Below are positions 33,324-40,696 of a stretch of DNA of 49,598 bases, in pieces. The stretch's first letter is position 1. Every line of letters starts with the position of its first letter. The translations under genes were made by a program, and so were the position numbers. The notes beneath the pieces are model-generated. The model was not told where the DNA came from, ran no database searches, and worked only from the letters and a program-made list of their open reading frames with translations. The DNA is from an uncultured bacterium (GTDB taxonomy: Bacteria; Cyanobacteriota; Vampirovibrionia; Gastranaerophilales; Gastranaerophilaceae): NCBI GenBank assembly GCA_902775025.1, contig CACYKP010000009.1:1-49598 (forward strand), in the 5' to 3' direction.

Positions 33324-35285
33324 TTAATAAATCTTTCCGTACATCCAATACGTTCTTAAAACTTTTTTTACATAATTTTTCGTTTCAGGATAAGGAATTT
33401 GCTCTACAAATTCATCTGTATCATTATAGTTAAGTTTAGTAAACCAACTCGTAACTGAACCGATTCCCCCGTTGTATGCGGATATTGCATACAAATCTCT
33501 GTTTAAAAGAGAACGTTTTAATCCTGAATAATACAAGCTTCCCGCAGCAATATTTGCAGCTGCATTATCAAAATGAGCCGGAATAGCATTGTTTTTAACT
33601 ACTTCTGAGTATGTTGCAGGCATTAGCTGCATTAAACCCGTCGCACCGACATAACTTTTTGCATTTGGATTAAAATGGCTCTCTTCTTTTAATATAGCTT
33701 GTAATATTATGGGGTTATTATTTCCTTTAAGTTTATCTATAATATCATAATAGTGAAGCGGGTAAACAAGCCGCCATCTCAAATCATCATATTGAGGTTT
33801 TACAGCGGTTTCGTCCATTGCATTTCTTGCCATAACGGCAGAAACGGTGTAGTCGCCTTTTTCATAAGCTATCCAGCTCTGAATGAATTTATCTTTTTTA
33901 CACAATTCTTCAACTAAATCATAGTCTTTCAAAAGGGCTAAATTAACAACAAGATTGCTGTCTAAAGACTTTCTGTACGGGAAGACTACAGGTTTTTCTG
34001 TCAGTTCCAGAAACGGAAGAAAACCGTCATCTTTATATAAGTTATTTGTCGCTCTTAGAGCATAATATGAATCAGGGAATTTCACCAAAACTTGTTTGTA
34101 ATAATTATTAGCACTTTCATAGTGTTTAAGCTTGTATGCAATTTTTCCCATAAAATAAGTTACGGCAGGGGCGGACTTAGCAGTAGGAAATTTTTTAATA
34201 TGCAAAAATCCGAGCCTTTGAGCATCATAGTATTTTTTTTGCAAATACTTACTCATAAAAATATTATACAAAGCATCAGCTGAAAATTGTCCGTTTGGAT
34301 ACTGTTCATACAGAGTTCTGTAGCAAGCTTCTTTTAAATTGTTTTCAACTGCCTCATTACAGTTCAAATAAGCAACATAATCCGCACCTGTAGATTTCAG
34401 GTTAAATGACACAAGCTTTTTTATCCCGTCTTTTCTCGGAGAAAAAGAGGACACATATCCGTCTATTACTTCATATATATCATTCGGCTCTGTTGTATTG
34501 GCAAATTCTTTTAGACCTTTTTCTGCGTATTCGTTTGCTTTTTCTTTGTTTCCAAGCTTGTATTCATTTTTCGCAAAATCTGACCAGCTCTCAGCCATCG
34601 TTGTTTTATTTAAATACTCCTTTGCTTTTTCGTATTCACCGTTTTGATAATAGCTTTTTGCAATAAGTAAATTGTCATAATTATTCAGTTGTACGTCAAG
34701 TTTTTTTATCTCATCAATTGCGTTAATTGAAAATCTTCCATCAGGAGCCTTTTCTATATAGTTTTTAAAATATAAAAACGCATTTTGGATTGCTTTTTTT
34801 TGTCGTTTTTCTGACTTAGGCAGATTATTAATAGTAATCATTCCTAAATAATAGTTAGATGCTATAGCGTAATCACTTGAAGGATGTTTTTTAATGATGC
34901 GTTTAAAGTGTGATTTTGCTTTTTTATCATTTAATTCATACATCAATATTGCTAAGTTATATTCACTAATCGGTACAATTGAAGTTTTGGAATTTGAATT
35001 TACAATCTTTTTGTATTTTTTTATAGCAAGCTCTTTTTTCCCTAATGTTGTTGCGCATCTTGCTTGTCTAAAAAGAGCGGCTTGCTTCAAATTTGAGTTA
35101 TGAGGAATTCTGCCGAACTCGATAAATGCCTGCTCGAAGTCATTGTTTTTATAATATTTTAGAGCCGCAGAGTAGGTTTCAACACCCTTTGAACCTGCGG
35201 AAGTATTGCTATATATAAAATATCCGATTGTAAAAACAGCAATAAAAATTAGTATATATAAATCATATTTATGTCGTCTTCGCAT
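33324..35285 (-). CDS. slt: Slt70-type soluble lytic murein transglycosylase with TPR-like superhelix
   Basis: The 653-residue protein has an N-terminal membrane anchor or uncleaved signal (YILIFIAVFTIGYFIY), then many TPR-like helix pairs (about residues 35-490), as in the U-ring of Slt70. A C-terminal SLT domain follows: LKEESHFNPNAKSYVGATGLMQLMPATY, with the catalytic Glu in EESHF, and AISAYNGG. It cuts peptidoglycan glycan strands to 1,6-anhydro ends in the periplasm. The MRRRHK start is basic, consistent with membrane insertion. It stands with other envelope genes. Confidence 0.92.
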   Translation of the reverse strand: MRRRHKYDLYILIFIAVFTIGYFIYSNTSAGSKGVETYSAALKYYKNNDFEQAFIEFGRIPHNSNLKQAALFRQARCATTLGKKELAIKKYKKIVNSNSKTSIVPISEYNLAILMYELNDKKAKSHFKRIIKKHPSSDYAIASNYYLGMITINNLPKSEKRQKKAIQNAFLYFKNYIEKAPDGRFSINAIDEIKKLDVQLNNYDNLLIAKSYYQNGEYEKAKEYLNKTTMAESWSDFAKNEYKLGNKEKANEYAEKGLKEFANTTEPNDIYEVIDGYVSSFSPRKDGIKKLVSFNLKSTGADYVAYLNCNEAVENNLKEACYRTLYEQYPNGQFSADALYNIFMSKYLQKKYYDAQRLGFLHIKKFPTAKSAPAVTYFMGKIAYKLKHYESANNYYKQVLVKFPDSYYALRATNNLYKDDGFLPFLELTEKPVVFPYRKSLDSNLVVNLALLKDYDLVEELCKKDKFIQSWIAYEKGDYTVSAVMARNAMDETAVKPQYDDLRWRLVYPLHYYDIIDKLKGNNNPIILQAILKEESHFNPNAKSYVGATGLMQLMPATYSEVVKNNAIPAHFDNAAANIAAGSLYYSGLKRSLLNRDLYAISAYNGGIGSVTSWFTKLNYNDTDEFVEQIPYPETKNYVKKVLRTYWMYGKIY

Positions 35286-35371
35286 TTATACTTAATCCCA
35301 AAATAATAATAACCCGTTTTTTTTAACTATTTACGGATTTTTACCCTATATTAACATTCTAATATAGATTT

Positions 35372-35569
35372 ATGCAAAATCAAAATTCTGTAATAAAAAA
35401 TTACATTTTATCCTCAGAGCCGTTTATTTTAAACGACAAAACAGATATTTGTCCTTCTGAATTTTCGACCCCTGAATTTACCCCTGAATTTACCCCTGAT
35501 AGTTATTTATATCATAAACCCTCAAAGCAAAATAAGGGTGAGATTTCCCTTTTTCTTTTAAAAATATGA
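35372..35569 (+). CDS. Possible small leaderless protein, 65 aa, with repeat-encoded segment
   Basis: A TAATAT hexamer (35360-35365) lies 6 nt before the ATG, as at 1425 and 3470. The frame runs through a GGGGTAAAT-type mini-array coding STPEFTPEFTPDS, and its last 80 nt overlap the end of the convergent serpin-like gene. There is no family resemblance. It may be spurious. Confidence 0.3.
   Translation: MQNQNSVIKNYILSSEPFILNDKTDICPSEFSTPEFTPEFTPDSYLYHKPSKQNKGEISLFLLKI
35468..35499. repeat. Mini-array with GGGGTAAAT core (minus-strand sense)
   Basis: The plus strand has ACCCCTGA then two copies of ATTTACCCCTGA, so the unit read on the minus strand is TCAGGGGTAAAT. The core is the same as at 8771 and 37936. 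Confidence 0.6.
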
Positions 35570-36503
35570 CAAATGTGTCATCAAAATAGAATAAACGCGG
35601 CTGTTCTGCAGCTCTTGGGCCTGCTGATGTTGTCATCATAGTTATAGCAGCTTCGCTTTTTAATTTAACACCTTCGTTATTCATTTCAAATTTAACAGTT
35701 TCCAAGGCTTTATCTATTTTGAGTCTTGTACCCTTAATCCTATTTCCTTCAAGTTCACTAAATTCTTTTTCTTCAAAGAATTTTAAATTGGGAACCTTTA
35801 GCTCGTCCGTATTTCCCATTCTTCTATTGCCGTTATAAGCCAGCTGCTTTTTAAGCATATCGGCATATATCAAATTAAACTGTTTAGTATTTGCCGTTTT
35901 GTATATATAAACCTCATCTCCGCTTTCCGTATTTAAAACAACAGCATATTCATCAGGTGAGTAGAAAAGAACTTTTACACCTTTTCTCAAATCATCTTTC
36001 GACCGTTTTGAAATACCAAAAAATTCTGCTTGCGTATCCCTGAAATCGGATTTTCCTAATTTGTCAAAAGCTGTCGTGAACTTAAAATCTTTTTTCAGCA
36101 TTGCGTAGATTATATAGCTTTCTGTTGTTGGATTAAAATTAAGTTTACCTAATATATCACTAGTTTCATTAAATTTCTTTTTTATCCCCTTTTCTATTAT
36201 TTTTTTTGTATTTTTAGTAATTTTGCCTGCATATTTGTAATAACAATTATCATTAATGTCATCAGTTGTAATTTCCCGTCTGTTTAATTCATTTGCAATT
36301 TTAGGAGTTCCTTCGGGAAATTTAACTATTCCAAATGTAAATTTATCCATCAAATCATTCCAAACAATTTGAAAAGTTCCCACCCAAACCCTGTCTTGTG
36401 CGTTTGAAGAAGTTTGCATAGTAGGTAATACATCTATATTTGAAGCAAAAACTGCTTGCATGACAAATATAAAAACAAATATAGAATATAATATTTTTTT
36501 CAT
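35490..36503 (-). CDS. Secreted serpin-like protein
   Basis: The protein has a clear signal peptide (MKKILYSIFVFIFVMQAVFA). The C-terminal third resembles the serpin breach/hinge region: IDKALETVKFEMNNEGVKLKSEAA, where serpins have ...h.a.iev.EeG.eA.AaT, followed by a variable loop-like stretch (MMTTSAGPRAAEQP) and LFYFDDTFVIFLKEKGKSHPYFALRVYD, which matches the serpin F.aDrPFlF.I....g.iLF.G.v. The middle has VKVLFYSPDEYAVVLNTESGDEVYIYK, also serpin-like. The length (338 aa) is near normal. The N-terminal A-helix region is not convincing. I chose the ATG at 36503, after GGGAGAG. If real, it would inhibit serine or cysteine proteases outside the inner membrane. Confidence 0.55.
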   Translation of the reverse strand: MKKILYSIFVFIFVMQAVFASNIDVLPTMQTSSNAQDRVWVGTFQIVWNDLMDKFTFGIVKFPEGTPKIANELNRREITTDDINDNCYYKYAGKITKNTKKIIEKGIKKKFNETSDILGKLNFNPTTESYIIYAMLKKDFKFTTAFDKLGKSDFRDTQAEFFGISKRSKDDLRKGVKVLFYSPDEYAVVLNTESGDEVYIYKTANTKQFNLIYADMLKKQLAYNGNRRMGNTDELKVPNLKFFEEKEFSELEGNRIKGTRLKIDKALETVKFEMNNEGVKLKSEAAITMMTTSAGPRAAEQPRLFYFDDTFVIFLKEKGKSHPYFALRVYDINNYQG

Positions 36504-36538
36504 AATACTCTCCCTTATATAAATACATTTTAGCACAG

Positions 36539-37207
36539 TTACACTATTAAACCTTCACATAGAACAAACCTGCCTAAAGGTACAACCTCGCTATATTTAT
36601 TTAACGACTCACAAAAACATTTGTTCTCACAAAAACCTCCCGATAAATAAATTTTGTCAGGGCGTTTTGCAAAATTCCAAGCGTTATAAGCAATTCCATG
36701 CACGAATTTTGATATAGCTTCCGAAGGTTTTACTCCGCTCGATATTGAATCCATAATTTTTTCCATACCGAAAATTCCGCAAGTAACAACAAATTTTTCT
36801 TCATCAAATTTTAGATCATTTGAATTAACGTCATAAAATTTTATTAACATTTCTACCGTTGCGCCTGTTGAGCTTGCGCAAGATGTATTCCAATCCATAT
36901 CATGGAATTTTCCGTTTTTAAAATTTATCCATTTTGCATCACGGCTTCCCAAATCCAAAACGGTTGCATTTTTATCTATATTCAACTTCTTTGCACCGTT
37001 AGCAAGTGCTATGATTTCGTTTTCGCTTGCATTTGCCATATGACCGCAAGAACGAGTCGGAATAATATTCTGTTCTTTTATTATTTTCGAAGGCAAAATA
37101 TAATAATTTTTACCATCAAAACTCTTCAGGCAAAACTTTTCATCAATAATTTTATCATTTGTGATAACTTTGGAATAAGTTGTTCCTGCATCTAAATATA
37201 CTGTCAT
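36539..37207 (-). CDS. BadF/HgdC-type ATPase (CoA-dehydratase activator-like)
   Basis: The 222-residue ASKHA-fold protein starts VYLDAGTTYSKVI (phosphate-1 motif), has LDLGSRDAKWINF, the region MDWNTSCASSTGATVEML, a TCGIFGMEKIMDSISSGV stretch with a possible [4Fe-4S] ligand Cys, and a late IYLSGGF. These are features of the activators of 2-hydroxyacyl-CoA dehydratases and benzoyl-CoA reductases, which drive ATP-dependent electron transfer. No dehydratase gene lies nearby. It is shorter than the usual 260-270 residues, and several key residues are changed (ASSTG for CAAGTG). The start may be leaderless: TAAACT lies 6 nt before the ATG. Confidence 0.72.
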   Translation of the reverse strand: MTVYLDAGTTYSKVITNDKIIDEKFCLKSFDGKNYYILPSKIIKEQNIIPTRSCGHMANASENEIIALANGAKKLNIDKNATVLDLGSRDAKWINFKNGKFHDMDWNTSCASSTGATVEMLIKFYDVNSNDLKFDEEKFVVTCGIFGMEKIMDSISSGVKPSEAISKFVHGIAYNAWNFAKRPDKIYLSGGFCENKCFCESLNKYSEVVPLGRFVLCEGLIV

Positions 37208-37288
37208 ATAAATAGTTTATCAGGAAAATAAATATATAGGGCAATTTTTTGAAAGAAAAATACTTTATATAAATAAGAGGATAAAAAT

Positions 37289-37615
37289 ATGGCTGATCCA
37301 AAAATAGATTTTAATTTACCAATCTCTAAAAACCTAAAAATCATCTACGGTAATGACGGAAATATTAACAGTGAGAAAGAAGCCAAAATGGCGGAATCAT
37401 TATTAAAATTTGCAAGACCTAAAGAATCAGAAGATCCTTTAAGGCTCTATCAATTAAAGCAATCTCTTGAAAATTATAATGCTCTTGGCGAAACTCCGGT
37501 ATTATCACACTACGCTAAAAAAGCATACCATTATATTGTAAATCAAGGCATTGATTTATATGCCAAATTTATTAACCGTATCAACGATAAAAATCTTGCT
37601 CAACACATCAGATAA
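37289..37615 (+). CDS. Hypothetical protein, 108 aa
   Basis: I do not recognise this protein. It is mostly helical (EKEAKMAESLLKFARPK; LRLYQLKQSLENYNALG; LSHYAKKAYHYIVNQGIDLYAKFINRI) with no signal peptide. AGAGGA lies about 7 nt before the ATG. It ends 8 nt into the end of the convergent gene at 37608, with no terminator between them. It could be an effector, chaperone or structural helper; nothing points to one. Confidence 0.65.
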   Translation: MADPKIDFNLPISKNLKIIYGNDGNINSEKEAKMAESLLKFARPKESEDPLRLYQLKQSLENYNALGETPVLSHYAKKAYHYIVNQGIDLYAKFINRINDKNLAQHIR

Positions 37616-37934
37616 TATCTTTATGCATATTAGGAAGCGGTTTATTTATTAATGTTTCTAATATATTGACTAATCTATCTACAATGTCGTTTATTGTTTT
37701 AGGTTTGTTGCGTGTGTATGAAAAATACCCATGTGATACAACTTTCGATTTTTCTTTGTCTATTAATTGAAAATAATCGTTTTTAAAATATGAAATGTCA
37801 TCTTGTCTTAATATATATTTTGAAAAATCTGTGGTTTTTTCTTCAAACATTTCACAAACTTTTGAATTTGTTGTATTCGGATACGGATAAAACCGTGCAC
37901 CGAAATTGAAACTTGTAGTTGATTGGATTTGCAT
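37608..37934 (-). CDS. Hypothetical protein with N-terminal FNFGAR motif, 108 aa
   Basis: The N-terminus MQIQSTTSFNFGARFYPYP carries the [TF][NG]F-x-[AGS] motif seen in three other proteins of the window. The remainder is a small mixed domain (DFSKYILRQDDISYFKNDYFQLIDKEKSKVVSHGYFSY) and a C-terminal helix. I recognise no family. Its Shine-Dalgarno is the last unit of a GGGGTAAAT mini-array: AAGGGG lies 8 nt before the ATG. The convergent neighbour overlaps by 8 nt. Confidence 0.65.
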   Translation of the reverse strand: MQIQSTTSFNFGARFYPYPNTTNSKVCEMFEEKTTDFSKYILRQDDISYFKNDYFQLIDKEKSKVVSHGYFSYTRNKPKTINDIVDRLVNILETLINKPLPNMHKDII

Positions 37935-37935
37935 T

Positions 37936-37975
37936 AAATTTACCCCTTAAATTTACCCCTTGTATTTACCCCTTG
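37936..37975. repeat. Mini-array with GGGGTAAAT core at a ribosome binding site
   Basis: On the minus strand there are three 12-13-bp units of AAGGGGTAAAT plus 2-3 nt. The last unit places AGGGG 8 nt before the ATG at 37934. Confidence 0.65.
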
Positions 37976-37979
37976 CCGC

Positions 37980-39479
37980 CTAGAATCTCATAAAGTTCAT
38001 GTTATGTTTTTCTAAGTATGCTTTTAAATCACGTTTAATTTCAGGAGCTAAAATGTATAAAACAATTACGTTTGGAATACAAAGAGCTATCATCATAGCA
38101 TCTGTAATATCAATAACCGATTTAACATTCATGACAGAACCTATTATAATGAACAAGCAGTAAATAAGATTGAATGTAAGAACACGTTTTTTACCTTCGC
38201 CGAGCAGGAATGTCCAAGCTTTTTGTCCATAGTATGCCCAAGAGATTAAGGTTGACATAGCAAACAAAACTGCAATAAGCGAAAGAACAACAGGGAAGAA
38301 CGGGATTACTGATTGGAAAGCGTTTGAAGCAAGTTCAATACCTGAGATTTCGCCAACTGAGCTCATATCAAGAACCCCTGATGATACGATAGCTAAAGAT
38401 GTAAACATACAAAGCACACCTGTTAAAAAGGTTTCAAGCAGAGCAACAAACCCTTGTGAAACGGCTTCTTTAGTTTGAGCGGTAGCATAAACTATAGCAG
38501 CTGCTCCGGTTCCGGCCTCATTAGACTGGACAGAGCGTCTTAAGCCAATAATTATAGTTCCGAATACTCCGCCGGCAACAGCAGTCGGGTGGAATGCTTC
38601 GTGGCAAATAAGCGATACAACGTGAGGCATACTTTTAATATTTGCAAAAATAACGATTAAGCCTGAAATAATATACAAAACGCACATTGTAGGAGTTAAA
38701 ATTGTTGTAACTTTTGCTATACTCTTAATACCGCCTACTACAACCATACCGATAAGAATCGCTGCAATAAGTCCGATTACCCAAGTAAAACCATGAAAAA
38801 TGCTGTTTTCACCGCCTGTAATAAATACAATTTGGTGGGCAGTTTGATTAATTTGAATCATATTTCCGCCTGTTAAACCGCCTCCGATACAAAGTATAGC
38901 GAATAATACGGATAAAGGCTGACCTAACCAACGCATTTTCCTTCTTGTTAAACCGTGAGCAATATAGTGCATAGGGCCGCCTGATACGGAACCGTCTAGG
39001 TTAAATCTTCTGTACTTTACGGCTAAAGTTGCCTCTACAAATTTTATTGACATACCCAAAAGCGCACCTGCAAAAATCCAAAATGCAGCACCTGGGCCCC
39101 CTATAGAGATTGAAATAGCAACACCTGCGATACTTCCGATACCGATTGTACCTGATAGAGCAGTTGCAAGGGCTTGAAATGATGAAACTTCACCGCTTCC
39201 ATCTCCACCTGCAGGCTTTGATACAACTTCTATTGCGTGCTTAAAGCCCCATATTGCCATTCCTCTAAAATATATAGTAAAAAATATGCCGGCAATTAAA
39301 ATCCAAAATATAATTAACGGTACTTTGCTTCCGCATATTGTTATAGGGAAAAAGATTATATCTGCCACAAAATCAGACACAGGTGCAATATGTTTATCCA
39401 TAAATTCATCAACATTCATTGCACTTGCAGTTTGCAAAGTCATCAAAATTGTGAACATTAAAGTTAAAAATCTTGTCAT
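37980..39479 (-). CDS. Sodium:alanine/glycine symporter (AGCS family)
   Basis: The 499-residue multi-span membrane protein has the AGCS hallmarks: LIIFWILIAGIFFTIYFRG near the start, VSSFQALATALSGTIGIGSIAGVA (the sodium/substrate region), GGPGAAFWIFAGALLGMSIKFVEATLAVKYR, GGPMHYI, and SNEAGTGAAAIVYATAQ. It imports small amino acids with sodium. The first 20 residues (MTRFLTLMFTILMTLQTASA) look like an extra signal-like segment, which is seen in some members. The ATG follows AGAAAGAG. It is divergent from the lineage-specific gene at 39697 across a 217-bp gap. Confidence 0.94.
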   Translation of the reverse strand: MTRFLTLMFTILMTLQTASAMNVDEFMDKHIAPVSDFVADIIFFPITICGSKVPLIIFWILIAGIFFTIYFRGMAIWGFKHAIEVVSKPAGGDGSGEVSSFQALATALSGTIGIGSIAGVAISISIGGPGAAFWIFAGALLGMSIKFVEATLAVKYRRFNLDGSVSGGPMHYIAHGLTRRKMRWLGQPLSVLFAILCIGGGLTGGNMIQINQTAHQIVFITGGENSIFHGFTWVIGLIAAILIGMVVVGGIKSIAKVTTILTPTMCVLYIISGLIVIFANIKSMPHVVSLICHEAFHPTAVAGGVFGTIIIGLRRSVQSNEAGTGAAAIVYATAQTKEAVSQGFVALLETFLTGVLCMFTSLAIVSSGVLDMSSVGEISGIELASNAFQSVIPFFPVVLSLIAVLFAMSTLISWAYYGQKAWTFLLGEGKKRVLTFNLIYCLFIIIGSVMNVKSVIDITDAMMIALCIPNVIVLYILAPEIKRDLKAYLEKHNMNFMRF

Positions 39480-39540
39480 AATCTCTTTCTCTTTTCCTTA
39501 TGTTTTTATATTATGGTAAGTAGAGTTGCACTTAACATTG

Positions 39541-39643
39541 TGTAAGCTAGTGTAATTTGTACAATTCAACTCATATTAATTAATTTTACCCCAAACATGT
39601 CAACTCTTTAAAAAATCTTTACAATATAGTAAAGAAATGTAAC
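39541..39643 (+). promoter_or_regulatory. Imperfect HLR1-like repeats in the AGCS / 204-aa divergent gap
   Basis: 39626-39643 reads TAAGTAAAGAAATGTAAC, one mismatch from WWTGTAAM-NN-WWTGTAAM, about 40 bp before a TTTAATAT -10-like box (39672-39679). A weaker pair, TGTAAG and TGTAAT with a 10-bp period, lies at 39541-39556. Most of the rest of the gap is plain AT-rich DNA. Confidence 0.35.
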
Positions 39644-39696
39644 AAATTAAGCAAAAAAATTTTTTTGAAGATTTAATATAAAAAAAGGAGTTTAAA

Positions 39697-40311
39697 ATGC
39701 AAATACGCTCAATAGATAATACGAATTTTCAAGCTTTGAAAATAAGTCCGAAATTACGGGCAGAATTAGCTAAATCAACGGATAGATATTTAAAATCACT
39801 TGATAATTACGGTGAAACAATGGCTGATGTAAAGCTATATAATGTTGTTTTTGATGAAAATATGCGTACTCCTAAAATATTTCACACTATCAAAAATTCA
39901 ACAAGAGATTATTTTGCGGAATTAAAAAATGAAGAAAATTATCTCGGAAAATATTACGAAAGACCCGCGGGGGATGACGGTGATACGGTTGGTGGTTTTT
40001 ACCCTGATACACCAATGGTATTCAGAAAATTATTTGGTGAAAATGCAAAAGAGAAATATGGGAAATTTAAACGACAAGATGCCTTGACACAAGCCGCCGA
40101 ATACAGCAGGATGCTGGAAGAGGCAGAGATTAAAGAAATAAATAAAAGAGCTAAAGAAGAGGCACAACAATCTTTTGCAGAAACTCTAAAAAAAGAAAAC
40201 CAAAGAATAGTTAACAAATTAGCAGATGAGTTGATTGAAAAATTCGGATATGAGCCGCCAAAAGATATTATTGAAAACAAAAAGAGCTGGTGGCAAAAAT
40301 TATTCAATTAA
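39697..40311 (+). CDS. Hypothetical protein with N-terminal TNFQAL motif, 204 aa
   Basis: The N-terminus MQIRSIDNTNFQALKIS has the same short motif as the genes at 14042, 37934 and 47804. The body is helical, with the turn-rich segment YERPAGDDGDTVGGFYPDTP near the middle and a long charged coiled coil (about residues 130-190). It ends in a Trp-rich basic tail (KKSWWQKLFN) that could touch membrane. There is no Sec signal. AAAGGAG lies 6-7 nt before the ATG, and a terminator follows. The function is unknown. Confidence 0.75.
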   Translation: MQIRSIDNTNFQALKISPKLRAELAKSTDRYLKSLDNYGETMADVKLYNVVFDENMRTPKIFHTIKNSTRDYFAELKNEENYLGKYYERPAGDDGDTVGGFYPDTPMVFRKLFGENAKEKYGKFKRQDALTQAAEYSRMLEEAEIKEINKRAKEEAQQSFAETLKKENQRIVNKLADELIEKFGYEPPKDIIENKKSWWQKLFN

Positions 40312-40323
40312 AATAAAAATAAG

Positions 40324-40349
40324 ATGGCGGATCCTCCCGCCATTTTTTA
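40324..40349 (+). terminator. Rho-independent terminator of the 204-aa gene
   Basis: ATGGCGG (40324-40330) pairs with CCGCCAT (40337-40343) around a 6-nt loop, followed by TTTTTT. Confidence 0.85.
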
Positions 40350-40431
40350 TTTAATAACAATACAGATTACTTAATTTTTTGAGTGTGGTATGATGGTATA
40401 AAGAGTCAGCAATTAATACGGAAGGAAAAAT

Positions 40432-40692
40432 ATGACAAAAATATCTGTTAAAGTATGTGTAGGTACAACCTGCTTTGTTATGGGCGGAAGCGACCTTATG
40501 GAATTAAAGGATATAATTCCTGCAAGATATAAAGACAAAGTTGAACTGTCAGGGATTCCGTGTTTAGAATTATGCTCAAAACAGGGAGAATTTTCTCAAG
40601 CACCTTATGTTACGGTTGATGATGAAATAATCACTCAAGCAACTGTGGATAAAGTGTTAACGGCTATAGACAACAAATTGGGAGAACAATAA
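40432..40692 (+). CDS. Thioredoxin-like [2Fe-2S] ferredoxin (hydrogenase partner)
   Basis: The 86-residue protein is the NuoE/HydC-type fold. Its four Cys are arranged as KVCVGTTC then GIPCLELC, the pattern that binds one [2Fe-2S] cluster. It starts 5 nt before the hydrogenase gene on the same transcript, so it is most likely an electron-transfer subunit. The ATG follows GAAGGAAA. It lacks the N-terminal helical bundle of full NuoE, which is normal for the small hydrogenase-linked forms. A TATGAT at 40389 may be the -10 box. Confidence 0.88.
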   Translation: MTKISVKVCVGTTCFVMGGSDLMELKDIIPARYKDKVELSGIPCLELCSKQGEFSQAPYVTVDDEIITQATVDKVLTAIDNKLGEQ

Positions 40693-40696
40693 GATA

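Noticed and set aside
35468-37975. The mini-arrays as a CRISPR array
   Set aside because: Units are only 12-13 bp, directly adjacent, without unique spacers, and there are no cas genes.
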